The notes under the pieces were generated by a model, which was not told where the DNA came from, made no database searches, and was given only the letters and a program-made list of their open reading frames with translations. The position numbers were made by a program, and so were the translations under genes. Positions 12,132 to 24,812 of a stretch of 64,000 nucleotides of DNA are shown here, piece by piece; within the stretch, counting starts at the first letter, position 1, and the number at the start of each line of letters is the position of its first letter. Location of the stretch: positions 614-64,613 of the forward strand of contig NMRA01000571.1 of the NCBI GenBank assembly GCA_002633005.1, in the 5' to 3' direction. This stretch comes from Phoronis australis. Lineage: Eukaryota; Phoronida; Phoronidae.

Positions 12132-13103
12132 TGGTGTTACAGAGTACTTCTGACGACACGGATTTTTACGGCAAAAATATTGATAACGGTAAAACAGATT
12201 GGGACTCTTGAAAACTACTTTAACTCGTTCTGACATTTCGCAGACTGGCTTAAATTGGGTTATACAGGTTTTGATGATTTTATTCAAAACGGGTTCTGCA
12301 AGATAAAAGCTTACTCAGATGTCAGCATTCCCGTGCTGCCATTATGGCGTTTTGTCCATGCCCATTTTGCAGAGTCTTAGTTAGTTTTATCTATTGACGT
12401 CATAATAAATGACAATATTCGCAATCCTCCTGTTGTTTTACTCTGCAACATAGCTCGTGGCGTACCCCGGGCAAAATAGATTACGATAAAAAGTTTTATT
12501 AGTGTCACCAAACGAAACCTGTGGTTCCTCACACCTGTACCTTGTTTAAAATTAACGTGGTTCGGCAGACCAAGTTTAGCTGCCAATAATTGGTTTACTG
12601 CATGTAGACGGGTTTATGAGATATCAGAGAAAAGGCTATTACACAACAGTGTGTGAAAATTAAATCGTATCTTGCTTTATCGCCATTTTAATGCAATGTC
12701 AAGACAAATTCACTAAAAATAAATATTTTTTGAAATCTTAACTTTCCCAGTTAAAGGCGCGTCGTCGTTTTTACTGTAGAAAAAGGAAAGTTTGAATTAT
12801 TCTTGAATGGGTAGATTTTTAAAGTTATTACCTTTGGCCAGAGCTGTGAGCTATAAAAGTTAGTCTACTCTGTTGTGTTTTGTGGTTTTATTACAAATCA
12901 CCAGTTCTCGTCTTTGTCTGCCAGCCATTTACCAGTTCTGCTATCCACTGAGTTGGATGAAGCGACGCGTCAGAATTTTTTGCTGAGGCTGATCTTGTAT
13001 CGCCAGTAATGTCACTTTAAGTGTTATTCAAGCTTTTGATTAGAAAACTTTGTAAATGGTTTAAATTTTTGTTACAAACTTCTGAAGATTGACGATGAGC
13101 ATT

Positions 13104-13295
13104 GTCATGCGCGCACCTCCCCCCATTTGGCGAAGTAGGCAAAAAGGTCCGCCTCAGAGAAACAAAAACTCCAAAAAGTATAAAACGAGACAAAAGTACA
13201 CTAAAAAGGCAGTGATTTGGCAATTGTTTTATTAAACGTTCCATATTCTCAAAAATTCAAGCCCTCCTATATTTTAGGTTGTGTGCACGCATGAC
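13104..13295 (-). mobile_element. Short TIR element (GCGCGCACC family), copy A
   Basis: Ends GTCATGCGCGCACC and GTGTGCACGCATGAC are inverted repeats. The interior matches 31,470-31,657 and, in the opposite orientation, 39,916-40,173. There is no coding capacity, so it is a MITE-like non-autonomous element. It was present before the duplication. Confidence 0.7.
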
Positions 13296-13912
13296 TGTAT
13301 TGCGTCAAAAATAAGTTTTCTAGACTGTTGACTAAAACGAGTTTTTAAAGTTCTTCTTGACTATATTTTATGATGAACAGTGGTCGCCAATCTCAAACAG
13401 GTATTTTCACAAAACCCATCGCCAAAAGTCGCCAAAATGTTGCAATCATGTAACGATTCTTAAAATATCACCTTGATGACCTGCATTTTACTCGTAAGAT
13501 AGGAAAACGAGTCGATGCGACTCCAACACATGTCCCAGAGTCGTGACACGTTCTTCGTTCGTCCCAAGCGTCGACGATGAATTTAGTTGCTTGTTCTCGT
13601 TACAAGATGTTGGGACTGGCGAGGCTTGTTTCTGCGGTCAATTCAGGTGCACATCCAGAATTGGTTCAAATGGTCTTTTTCGGTCTTGCTGGAAACCCAT
13701 GGATAAAGCTCTGGAGCCGTGACTGCAGTTTACATTGACTTAAAGGCAGTTACACGTACATCATGTGTTTCCTAACAGAAATGTATTCTGAAATGTTTAG
13801 AAATGCTGATGAATCGATTGTAAGCTACTCCGAGGCTTCTAAATGGTGATTCTGCATTCTAAAAAACCTGAAACCTGCGCACGCACCGAGCTATATTTGG
13901 ATGGTTTGATAG

Positions 13913-13939
13913 NNNNNNNNNNNNNNNNNNNNNNNNNNN
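13913..13939. other. Assembly gap (27 N) followed by poly-C
   Basis: Twenty-seven Ns are followed by about 16 Cs and sequence like the G/C-rich edge of the GCGCGCACC element family (TTTGGCAAGGGGGGCAAAAAGG). The gap probably reflects a homopolymer that failed to assemble. Confidence 0.95.
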
Positions 13940-14099
13940 CCCCCCCCCCCCCCCCAATTTGGCAAGGGGGGCAAAAAGGTAGACTGTACGTCTATTGTGT
14001 TTGTGTACTACCAAAGATTAAAAATTATTCTTGGATATTATCATACATTGAGTTCTGTAAATTAAAAATGTGATGTGTCGTAAGAGCGCCATTTAGGTT

Positions 14100-14900
14100 A
14101 AAAACGTTTTAAAACTCGCTTATGAAGCTCAACGTTAACTTGAGTGGACAGAGGGTCTTCAAAAGGATTGTGCTGGGTTTGGTTTGAGTTTAGACGACAG
14201 AAGTTCTCAACAAAGATTTCAACGTGACCCGAGGACCTTCGAATTTTAGTCTAATTTCGGCATTTTCCAGACGATCCTTCGCAAAACAAGTTTTTGTCGC
14301 ATCAGCCGTTGTTCCTCGTTCTTGAACATGATGCTTGCTCTGGACTGCGCTTCATTTCGTTGCAAGTTTTGATCTTGGAGTTTGTCTCTACCTCTAGTAA
14401 ATGTGACATTTTCTAAAATGAAACCTTGAAGTGCGAGGACGAGCTTCATGATATTTATCATTGAAACAGTTCTCACCTTACCAGTATCATTAAAGCGAAA
14501 TGCAGCCGGCCTTTGCACATTAAAGTAAAAAATTAAACAATATGTTTTTATTTCAAAGAGTATTTGACAAGTGTTATTTAATCTTGAACTTAAGAAAGGC
14601 AGGGAGCACAAAATACGACAAAAACATAATCAGTTTGGGTAACGCGAGAACACTTTCAAATTCACCAAGCGCCCATCACTTCATTTATGAGATGCCCACT
14701 TCTCGTTTATTCACTCCGTTTTCTTAACAACACTTCTCAATTTAATATCATGTCACAAGCAGGACGAGACATATCTGTGAGCCTACTCGGGGGAGTAGAT
14801 TACGAATACAAACAATAACTTCATTAAAATAAAAAAAATGTTGCGCTTTATTTCCTCAACCTACTCACTGCTCATGTTAGATTCATGGAGAGCAAATTCA
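14100..14900. other. Block strongly shared with copy B, no convincing gene
   Basis: Minus-strand frames here (14,246-14,611) and in B (32,305-32,589 and 32,632-32,892) overlap but are broken differently by a one-base indel and a stop. Amino-acid changes between copies are as frequent as base changes would predict. I treat this as shared non-coding sequence. Confidence 0.5.
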
Positions 14901-15565
14901 ATGGTACACAGACAAATCAATTAACTAATTAACTAATTTGAATAAATGACATTTCGTACGTTCATGTACGTATGTTCATATGCATGAGCTTCAACGTCAT
15001 ATTAATTTGAAATAGTTTAAATTACTAAGATACTCGTTAATATTCATTAATCAACTGAGAACACAAGGCGGGTTTCGTCAGTCGAAAGATATTATTAGAG
15101 CATTTTGTAACTTTCAGGTCTGCTCGTGTGCGCCTTAATTTAACATTGTTTTTTCAGATTTTTTAAAAGTGGGTTGTCGCCGAAGCCTCTTTACTAACGG
15201 CGACAGCCGAGCGATTATTCATAATGCATGCATCAGCTGTTAATTACTACGGTAGCCATTTTACGTGGTATTGCACAGATAAAAATAAAAGTTAAATTAA
15301 ATAATTCATACTGAATTCGGTTAAATTTGAACATATTTAGATTTGTACTGAATGACCATTATTTGGACTTCGTTTTGTCTGACTAGCTTACGTTGAAATC
15401 GCTTTTTTACCAAACTGAAGCGGAAAGAGTACATAATTTTAAGCTCGTCATTGTCAGCTGTACAGAAACTTTAACTATCTGAACAATACAAATTAAGAAC
15501 GATTGCATGTAAATACCTTGAAGAGAATAAAATTAGCAAAATCACCGAAAATTTAACACAGCACT

Positions 15566-17266
15566 AGAGATTGGGAAGTGAAGCACATTCTTAATTTTAT
15601 TTTAATTTCTAAGGATTTTTCCGATCACTCTGCATATTCGGATTAAAACCATCATACACAATTGCCGGAATGTGAGTGAATTAGGATCAATAACATATTA
15701 TTGAGTCACACAAAACCACCAATACTGGAATAGTGTAAAAGACGAAGAATTAAGGTACAAAATTTACTTTGAATGAAATTTAAAAATCTCCATGTTATCT
15801 TACATTTGCCGGCTAATAAGTCATTTTCAACACAGAATATTAGGAGCAACTTAGCTATATTCACCGCTGTATCAAAGTTATGAGCGGATATACTTGAAGA
15901 ATGAGGTCTCTTTTGCCCGCTGCTTCTGCCTTTAAATGCCCAGCCCCAAAATAACAAAAATCTTTTCTTTCTCAAACACGATTAGCATTTCCCGCCATGA
16001 TGAATGACAATTTGTTGCATTATAACCTGCTAAGTGGCACTATTCGTTTGTAAAATAATGAGTCGACCACGGTGCCAACAATTAGATATCATTTTCAGTG
16101 TTCCATCAGTGACGGTGGGAATTGGGGGACTGTCCGCGGCTTCCCTCCTCCAGGCTATATTTAGTCCACGCAACTTGGGTTAAGGAAGATCTGGAAATTT
16201 GCTGTTGCTTGAACCATGCTCGGCGTACATATGATTGGCAAACCGACTTCATGAGCCAGGTCTGCAGCAACAATGTAGGCCTGATTATTACTTCCATTCT
16301 CAGTAAAGGACAAGTTGAGACCGCACCTGCGTTCTGTAGACCCAAGGAACTCACAACGACGCAGCGCCACTATAATCTTCGCCAGATGTCGCCATGAACT
16401 TACGAGGGAAGCACGTGCTCACACTAGCTTAGTACACATTTTGAAATCTTGTAGACTTTGAAATTTTACTTTTCGCAACTATCCCATTATTTGGATCACG
16501 TTAACAAATGTTTTAGGAAATTTTAGCGAAACGGAAAGGTACATTCATAGCAAAACCATGGTATTAATACTATGCCAATATTTTGTTAGGTATAAATGTT
16601 CGAGATAAAATCTCAAATTATGCATAAACGTTGATACAGTTTTTCAAATTCCTTTTCGTTCATGTAATTTTTTGATTTTTTTACAAAAATCGTAAAATGT
16701 TTGTAACCCCCTCCTGCAAAATTGGCAACTTCTGTAAACACTGTATTTTTGTCAATTTTACGATAAATTTCGGAATACTTTCTACCCAAAAAGGAGCATT
16801 TTTAAGAAGCGTCTGAACGTGCATCAGCCACGTCTGGGTGTCCTGCACAGATATTACTCAACAAAGTCAAGAAAAATCGTCAGAAATGTAAGCAAACTTT
16901 AACTTAGAAATAGATTTAGCTCAATGCAAACTCTGACGAAAATACTGAAAATCGCAGATATGCACCCGGCCTCAAGCCTGTAGCTGGTGTAAAACAAAAC
17001 TTGACTGCCGTGACATGCAGGCTGCAAAAAATTCATTCACAAAAAATTTGCGTGCACGTATACGTGTCACGCGATCTGCGATCCTCTTAGATAAAAGATG
17101 ACAAATGACATCAAAACAAGCAGAGCAGTCTGTGTAAACCCGCTTCTTTAAAGAATCCTCAGTGGGGCGCATAGTTCGCCCTCGTTCAAATACTTTTGCA
17201 TATCACGAATCTCGATATAATAACCACTGCTACAAACACGAACGTTGTATAACCTATATATATAAA
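15566..17266. other. Spacer between duplication copies, no clear gene
   Basis: No confident gene. At 16,161-16,370 (-) a short frame reads LSFTENGSNNQAYIVAADL followed by AHEVGL, faintly like a metalloprotease active-site region, but the HExxH zinc motif is absent. Confidence 0.45.
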
Positions 17267-17288
17267 GTTATCTCACTAGTGAGATAAC
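17267..17288. repeat. Perfect 22-nt palindrome
   Basis: GTTATCTCACTAGTGAGATAAC reads identically on both strands. It lies 11 nt from the tRNA-like sequence at 17,299 and may belong to the same short element. Confidence 0.85.
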
Positions 17289-17298
17289 AATTTGGCGG

Positions 17299-17364
17299 AA
17301 ACCGAGGCCGGATTCGAACCCGGGCATCAAGAATTTGCCGACTTAACCACTACACCACTCAGTG
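17299..17364 (-). ncRNA. tRNA-like sequence (probable SINE head or tRNA pseudogene)
   Basis: On the minus strand there is an A-box-like TGGTGTAGTGG and a B box GGTTCGAATCC, the two internal RNA polymerase III promoter elements. Six of seven acceptor-stem pairs can form. The anticodon loop would be ATTCTTG (TCT). The D stem and T stem have mismatches, the variable loop is missing, and the total of about 66 nt is short. A tRNA-derived SINE head is more likely than a working tRNA gene. Confidence 0.5.
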
Positions 17365-17906
17365 GCTGACGTCATCGAACTTGAAAATAGAATACTTAAA
17401 TGAGCACGCGCAACAATCGCATGTTCAGCAAAGGGCATTGCACCGACATTTATACGCTATGAAAAATAAGACGCAAAATTTCCATAAAACGATATTTTAA
17501 TTCGGTGAAAATTCTCGTGTTCTCGCACTTGTAAATCACCGATCTCCAATTTGAATGCGGGTATCCTGTCGTCGGGATCCTTTGACTTGAGCATTATAGT
17601 CAGTTACTAGTGGTAACCTGCTTTAGCAGACGATACTTTACAGGTCGAAGCTTACCGTGATAAAATGTGTAATAAGCTATAATAGTTGCTAAACCTTAAT
17701 TAATAGATTCACTTTATTTCTATTTTGTTCAAATTTTCCATTGGTTTTGAGTATAAGCATTATTTGACAAAATAGCTCGGCTTTTCTTAAAAGGTCATGA
17801 CTTCCGATCCCGGGCCTCTGACAGAGAAAGTAGTTACAAAGCCGAGGCGAGTCGAGAAAGGTAGATCGATTCATTGCAATGTTTCTCGTTCAGTATGTGG
17901 TATAAT

Positions 17907-18068
17907 TAGATTATTACATGTTCTCAGTTATTAGCCCCCTTATCTAGAGTCCTCGTGGATTTTGGGGAATTATCACCCTCGGGTCTAACGCCCCTCGGGC
18001 AATAATGCTCCAAAATCCACTCGGGCTCTAGATAACGGGGGATAACGACTTCGCCATGTAATAATCTA
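17907..18068. mobile_element. 162-bp palindromic MITE-like element
   Basis: Termini TAGATTATTACATG and CATGTAATAATCTA are perfect inverted repeats. Inverted similarity continues inward (TTATCTAGAG...TCCTCGTGGATTTTGG against CCAAAATCCACTCGGGCTCTAGATAA). The copy is nearly palindromic throughout with a CCCTCGGG centre. It has no coding capacity, so it is a foldback or MITE-like element. Confidence 0.75.
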
Positions 18069-18207
18069 AAAAAGTCTCAAAGTTTTATTTACATCTGATC
18101 AGAGACCTACAAGACACGATGTTTCGAAATTAGACACATTTGGACATTTATCCAGGATCTCACATAACCGTTTAAGGTTAAAACAGTATTTTCTGTAGGG
18201 GTTTACC

Positions 18208-18503
18208 AGGGGCGGATCCAGAATATTGAGTTAGGGGGGCCAGGGCACAGGAATTACCAGAATTTTGCCTCAGGCGCCCGCCCAGCTTAAAATGTAGGGA
18301 TGTAGGGGTCTCGAATTTTTTGGTTTATTACTAGAAAAAGGGGGTTGTTCAAGCCTATGCATTGTGCCTTCGCCCCCCGAGCCCAACTGGGTGCGCGCAT
18401 ATGCTAGCCAGAAATTTGCAACCAGAACTGCCAAATGGAATCTGGGAGAATTTTAGGGGGGAGCCATGGCCCCCTTGCCCCTACCCATCTAAATCCGCCA
18501 TTG
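18208..18503. mobile_element. Short GGCGGATC-TIR element, copy 1
   Basis: It starts GGGGCGGATCCAG and ends CTAAATCCGCC, an imperfect terminal inverted repeat, with G-rich and C-rich blocks inside. The same ends flank 19,138-19,450, and one end recurs at 38,541. The frame at 18,362-18,622 is an artefact of the element. Confidence 0.6.
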
Positions 18504-18610
18504 TTTACTTTGTCTTAAGTAATCTTGCTTCCGATATTTGGCCCTTCCGGTATGCTGTAGAATTCGGCTTACTATCACACGGTTTCAATACGAGAAGTGC
18601 ACTGATACGC

Positions 18611-18745
18611 CGTAAAATGTAACAATTTTGTAAAATGTAACAACTGTTACATTTTACGTCATTGTTACATTTTACGTTACTAGGCCTCTCCTAAAATGCA
18701 ACAAGTTGTTACATTTGATGTAATTGTTACAATTTATGTCGAATG
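18611..18745. repeat. Cluster of TAAAATGTAACA palindromes
   Basis: The motif TAAAATGTAACA and its complement TGTTACATTTTA occur many times, several back to back (AACTGTTACATTTTACG, AAGTTGTTACATTTGATG). The cluster could form alternative hairpins. No coding capacity is seen. Confidence 0.8.
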
Positions 18746-19137
18746 CACATGCGAGAAATGTACCATTGTTACATATTTCATGAGTTCCATGGTATTTGTC
18801 ACACGGATATATATTTTGCCACTCTGAAAGGACACGGTCATTTTGCTCCGCGTCTAGGTCGATAGTTTAAAGGGGCAACAGTCCAAAAAACCTGTCTTGG
18901 GGCCTTGAGGATTTCACAAAACATGACATTTCTCTTTCTGTTATCTTTTAAGATAAAAAAACAATTTGGTATTTGGTCAATGATCGTTAGTCCAAATTAG
19001 GAAACAGGTTCCTACGTCCGAAGCACATATAAATAAAGGCAGAGACTGGACATTCTAGTATTAATGAACGTGAAGCCACGTATCTCATGAGGCGCCATTT
19101 TTGTGTTGCAGCTTGCTGTCAACAACACACGTGGCAG

Positions 19138-19450
19138 TGGCGGATCTAAGATACCATAAGGGGGGGCCAACATGTTGCCTCGGAGAATTGGGCGCAGCGC
19201 GACTGTGTGTGCACGGGCGGCTTCAAAGTTGCGGGGGAATGTGTACCTTGTATGCGAAACATTTATGGTGGACTAAAAAAAATTAAAAAGGGAACGCGAT
19301 TCTGCCACGTTTGAGCCCCCATTCCGCTACCTGTCATGCTATCTGAACTCAATGATTCCTCACCCTTCAAGCTCTTGCTGTTTCATTTTGCTTGCGGCAG
19401 CCAAGGGGGGGAGGGAGCGGGCCCCCTGCCCCCCCCCTAAATCCGCCTAT
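19138..19450. mobile_element. Short GGCGGATC-TIR element, copy 2
   Basis: GGCGGATCTAAGATACCATAAG at the left and CCCCTAAATCCGCC at the right form the terminal inverted repeat. The left part closely matches 38,541-38,640 (same GATACCATAAGG, poly-G and GCACGGGCGGC-type core). No ORF of note. Confidence 0.6.
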
Positions 19451-20468
19451 GCGTGGTTGTAGACAGATGAAGATCTTTTGTATATTTAACGTTTTGCTAT
19501 ATCTCATAAAAAGCGCATATTCAACATCGCTGACATCGACGTGGGCCGTTTTTGTTCCTTACCACCCACTTTCAATGAAACCTAGTTCAAATCACTGAGT
19601 TAAATCACTGAATACTGGGTCTCGTTCCACATAAAATTGTGCGTGTTTTGCATCCGTTACTAGCCATTCTAATGACCCAGTGACCGCAGCCGTAGCCGAC
19701 TAGTCGCTAGATCTCGAAAAATGACTACATTCAAAATTCAACTTAAAGCAATTTTTGAACTTACATCGTGGAGCGAGCCTCAGTTCTTTGAAAGGGCTTA
19801 TTATCACACGGTTTCAATACGAGAAGTGTACATGTTTCTCTGTAAAATATATAATGTAAGAAATTGGATGTGATAAGTTTTTGAACGCCTGCGGTGTGTT
19901 TCACGCCAAGTCTACAAGAAAACGTTGTAATGTTTGTCTTTCGAGTGGCATTTAGTCTGCTTTTGAGCAGGCTATGGAGTTGTTTCTTTTGACTTCGACT
20001 TGTAGACAGATTTTCTGACATCTAACCTTTATTAGCGTAATTTCGTGAAACGTGCTATCTCATCCGTAGACTGATCTCTTAGTTAAACGCCAAAAGACTA
20101 TAAACTATTCGAAAAACAGCTCCGAGATCGAATTTGTAGATTTAGGCATTGAACACATCTCAAAATACGCGGCAAAAATAAGTATGTGAATATTTGAAAA
20201 AGCGTGTGTTTAGGGCACTGCACGGCCCACCTCAGCCACTGCTTTGATTTTTTCACGCTTCCTTTTGTTAGGATGACTGAAGTCTAGTAGAAGTAGAGCG
20301 ACTGTTTTACTATGAAATGTATTGTACAATGTTTTATTTTACATATACTCATATATTTGTGTTCATGAGGTCATTTACACTCGTCATCTGAAGAAGGACA
20401 TTGATGTAGACAATACGAAAGTGTGTTGAACAAACTATCTAAGGCTAAGAACAACTTACTTTTCAATG

Positions 20469-20471
<3 letters not shown>

Positions 20472-20510
<39 letters not shown>

Positions 20511-20512
20511 GT
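20472..20512. repeat. (CA)n/(TA)n microsatellite
   Basis: A run of ACAC followed by a short TATA run. It creates the false CVCVCV frame on the minus strand. Confidence 0.95.
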
Positions 20513-20544
20513 AATTTTAAAATTATCAAATTGTTAGTGTGCAA

Positions 20545-20576
20545 AATGGTCAACTCTTTTTAAAGAGTTGACCATT
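20545..20576. repeat. 32-nt near-perfect palindrome at the left edge of copy B
   Basis: AATGGTCAACTCTTT and AAAGAGTTGACCATT flank a two-base centre (TT). The right half (GAGTTGACCATT) is also the first conserved stretch of copy A (4860-4871). Homology between the copies therefore begins inside this palindrome. Confidence 0.8.
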
Positions 20577-22981
20577 CCTGTACTATATTTTATGGACTAA
20601 TACAGTGCAGTAAAGCTGAAGACAAACATACTGCGACATGAGAAGTATCTATTGAACTTAGAGGCGATTTAATCGATACAGCCACGGGGCTAATCCCACC
20701 AAAAGGTTCATCCGACGTGCCACTGAGAAGCCATTTTCACGACCAGTTTCCCAACGATATGGTGTTTTAGGCAATTTCAGCTGTCCAAGAATCCATTCGA
20801 AAGCACTCAGTAGATTTCAAAGGCGTTATTAAACATACTCGGAATTTTCCTCTTTGAAGAGGATTACCCCTTTTCCCTCTTTTTGGTTTTAATTTTCTCT
20901 TATTTGATTTCCAGTTTCCTATTTTCTTTTCCCTTTTTTAACATTTTTTGATATTATTCATGGAAACACTTTTATTTCACTTAAATTGTACAACACAAAA
21001 AAATTTCTTTCACACAAGCCTATTTGTTTATGTCTTGGTCTTTCCAAGCCCTGATTGATCCCTTCAACACTATGATGTTCCTGGAAAAAACTTACGAAAG
21101 GGTGATTTTTACGGAACCTACTTACCTATCAGCGGGTCACTTTTTTGAGTTCTTTCTGTGAACGTGTAGGTATCCTAAGAATCCAACTGCATACCTTCAA
21201 ATACAGTAAAGTACTTCTCGGGGTTACAGCAGCACAATATGGGAGCTTTGGAACGTGTTATATTAGTAGCACGAAATGTTATTTACTATTCAATTAGAGG
21301 CTCTATATCTTCTACACTGATGTTTCAAAGAATCATGAGGAAAACAAGAATTCTAAGGTGCTTTCTGGTTCTTTCGATGAAATAGTCCAGAATACTATTT
21401 TCCTTTTGTAGTGCGTAGTATATATCAACTAGTTGTTTTTATCGGGAAGCGCTACCTGTTGAGAATTCGACCAGCCAATCAGAATCGCCGGTGTAAAAAA
21501 TTCTCGAGGAAAATCAAATGATACCTATACGTGCTGGTTACCACCTAGCAGCACTCAGCGAACCAGCAAGGTCATTCTCAAACAATGACTAAGATGCAGG
21601 TTAAATTAGAAAACTGGTTTTTCAATAAAACGGCAGGTCAGCAGGCGCTTTTTGATGTTCTTGCCAAATTTCACGTGTGATAAGACAAAGTTTTTGTCCG
21701 TTGAATGACCTTTCTAAGAGAAAATAGTAACGAACTAACGTCGACACGTCATATAAACACTGTAAATGCCTGGGGCCTATTCACATGTAAGTCAAGAATT
21801 TGTCTTTTTTGTTGCGAGGTTTGATGAGTGTGCGCTAAAGTACAAACTTTTGCAAGTTGGGACATTGCATAAGTTGACGCTTCATCGACAAAGACTGCCG
21901 TGTAGCCTACATTGGTAAATAGCCCAGAAAAAAATCCTAAATCACCGATAATTCCTCAAAGATTCGTATACACTGGCTCCAAGACAGTTCATTTGTGAAC
22001 CAAGAACTGTCCCTCACCGGTCAACTGGTGCATTAAATTTTTGTTTGTGTTCAGAACATTGTTTACGCTGCAAAATTACGTTCTGTGTCCGTATGAGGCA
22101 CACATGAATCAGAATCAATGACCATCTTCATAAACCATTTTGATAAACGGGTTCCCAAATCTAAGATAAGCCCGCCTTGGTCACGATCGGACGTATCACC
22201 TTTAATAAAACGGATCCCTGGGTATGTTTTGAGTCAGTTTTTGAAAATGAAGCACCTCCATCAGTGTATCAACGGTAGCTACCACTGGTAAAAACATTAT
22301 TTTTGTTAAACTGGCTGTGCGCACCCTGTTGCATATTAGTTTAGCCGGATGCAATTTACCTTTTTTGCAGTACTAAGTCTCTCAAAAGAAAATCATGCCG
22401 AGGAAGGAGATATAGCACAGTCAGATAGACGGTAAGTTAAAGTGACTGGAATGATTCTGAGAATGATCTCGAATGCAGTACACCCTGCGACCAAACAGAA
22501 ATGTCCCCTATTACATATTTACGACATGGGCAGCTACGTCAACTATACGTCCATTAATGACGAGACCAAATTATATGTCATCAAAAACAGAGACGGTCGC
22601 CATCTTACAAACTTCTACCAAAACGTCATAAGGACAAGGGCCAAAAGTGTGCTTGCAGAAACGGAAGTTGTTGTAGAGCATGGCTGCAGACTCTTAGTTT
22701 GAAGTATACTCAAAAGAAGTTGATTGTTTGCTCTATATTGCCTGCGTATTGTTCCCAGACAGTTCCTATAGTCACTCCAAGAAACTTATTTTATAGCTCT
22801 ATCACAACTAGACGGACATCACACTTTCTAAAACTACACGCCACCTGCAAATATCATCTTAACTCTCTGACCAAACAAGAAATCTTTCTACGCACCTAGA
22901 ATAGTAGCAAGATCATTCAATTCTCGGAATGTACGCATTCAAAGAATTAGAGAAGTTCTCGGGTCGTGGATTAAGTGTATA

Positions 22982-23290
22982 GGGTTTTGCAGACAAAGAG
23001 GTATAGCATTGAGGGGCCACGGCGATGATGACTCCTGCGGAAATGCAAATAAAGGTAATTTAAAGGCTTTGGTAGACTTCAGAATAGAAGTAAGTGACGT
23101 ATTACTTACAGAGCACCCGGAAACACGCCCTAAGAATGCGTGCTACACAAGCAAGTCTACTTAAAACGACATCCTTAAATGCATAAAAGCTTTTATCCAG
23201 AAAGAATCAGAAAGTGACGAGTCAACATTTTGGGCCCTATCATACGGGACTCGGTGCGACAAGGTCACAATTGCAGTCGATCTGCATCCA
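22982..23290 (+). pseudogene. hAT/ZMYM-type (DUF4371-like) transposase remnant
   Basis: One frame reads QRGIALRGHGDDD, then GNLKALVDFRIEVSD and KNACYTSKST. These fit the conserved start of DUF4371 proteins of the hAT/ZMYM type (LRGH.DD...N.GNF..LL.FR.DAGD...H......YTSK..QNE). A stop (23,162-23,164) sits where the family usually has a Gln, and the same frame then continues NDILKCIKAF. It is a broken relic, present only in copy B. Confidence 0.6.
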
Positions 23291-24812
23291 GTATTTTTAT
23301 TTTGAAAAGTAGTGAAATCACTAAGATCAGTATACGAGGTGCTACTCAAAAGTTCCCGGTGGTAAGGTGAGCATAGCTAAAAATTAATTATTTGCGGAGG
23401 CATAAATCAATTTTAAAAGCGTATATTCGTGTTTCGTACTGTTGGGAAACATATAGTTGACAAAATTTCTCCCTCTTACATAAATGGACTAAGAGCCCAA
23501 TCACCCTCATCCCCCCACCCGGACGGACATAACCAAATTGTATGACGTCAACAAGTCCTGTGTAGAGCATTTTCTTCGATCACTGTGCCCCCTCCCTCTC
23601 CCTTACGACATTTTAGGTTAGCCGGTGTGTTACCTGGCTGATTTGCCGCTGTCCTCAGTTGAGAACCCCAAGTGATCTATATAACTTCTTCGGTCAATAA
23701 AGCTTCTCCGCCTTATGAAGTAGTGCAGTTATCATGAATATTGGACTGGTCCCTTGGGAGATTTTGGATGAGTTACGCATATGAATACTTTTATATTATT
23801 GGAATCGGTGATACGGGAATATTTGATTATTCCTTATGTTTTTAACTAATGTGTACCCACAAACTCAAGAATAGCTATCTAAGGGTTTTCAATGGGTTAA
23901 TTGATAATGGGTTATCAAAGATATGTATGATTTTCTTTAAAAAAAATCTTAAGTTGCATTAAATGAATTCGAGATGATAATTTACTAAATAGAAAATTTT
24001 GAAGCCGCTTTAATTTGGAACACATATATAAAAATCCAATTCTATTGGATTTCTCCTTTCAGTGAGTGAAACCAAGAGCTGTGTATTGATTTGAGCCATT
24101 CGCTGTTACAAAATGGCTGACTCAGATTGCAAATGGTTTCTAGGCTTTAAGAGAGCTGACAGATCGTTATTGCGTCATACCACGCCCTCTAAATTGTCAG
24201 ACCAATCCCACTGACTTAAACGCTACGGCGAGTTTATTCACGTTTGCTAATGATGTACATGTATGACTTTAAAGAGATTTCCTGGAGTTTTAGTGGCTTC
24301 AATTTTAGTTCGAATAAAGGCTAAGAAAGCAATGGCGTTATTTTGGACGTTTTTTCATAAAAATGTTGATGTTTTGACACTATTACGTGGTTTAAAGGGG
24401 TTTACTATTTAGATTTTTTGATATGAGGTGGTACAGAGATACGGTGGGTGTTGATTTCATGTCAAATAAAAATGATTAATTTCCCTGCCGGCTTGCAAAT
24501 CTCTTACAACGTTCCAATTTTAAATTGGGTGTATCCAAAGTATTTCTAGGAGGGCACATTTGCGGACGGAAATGACGTCAGCAAGAGAAAACCTCCATCT
24601 GTTGTTCTGTCTGACTACTCTGTTGTAAAAAATGCACATGTGAATGACCGCAGTGTATACTTAAATGAAAACATTAGTAGTATACATTCGGTCGTAATTG
24701 TGAAGAGCGTAACTAATAAACTAAAATAATGGTGAACGCAAGCTAGAATCAAATGATGAGTTTAAAGTGACAACAGACCCGCTATTGTACGAAATATTAA
24801 GTTTTGTTGATC

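Larger units (their letters stand above)
4860..15565. repeat. Segmental duplication, copy A
   Basis: Long stretches align in the same orientation with copy B (about 20,565-33,846): 4860-5640 with 20,565-21,440, and 7560-15,565 with 23,490-33,846. Homology is interrupted at about 6250-7560, where the copies differ. Copy A carries a Penelope-like insertion (5644-6152) absent from B. It lacks the LINE, MITE and Gag insertions of B. The copies differ by many substitutions, so the duplication is not recent. Its main gene content is the peptide precursor at 11,567. Confidence 0.9.

Noticed and set aside
14246-14611. 121-codon minus-strand frame with a counterpart in copy B
   Set aside because: Broken differently in the two copies, with many replacement changes and no recognised motif.
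16161-16370. Possible ADAM/ADAMTS-like active-site fragment
   Set aside because: The resemblance is short and the HExxH zinc-binding motif is missing; no neighbouring exons.
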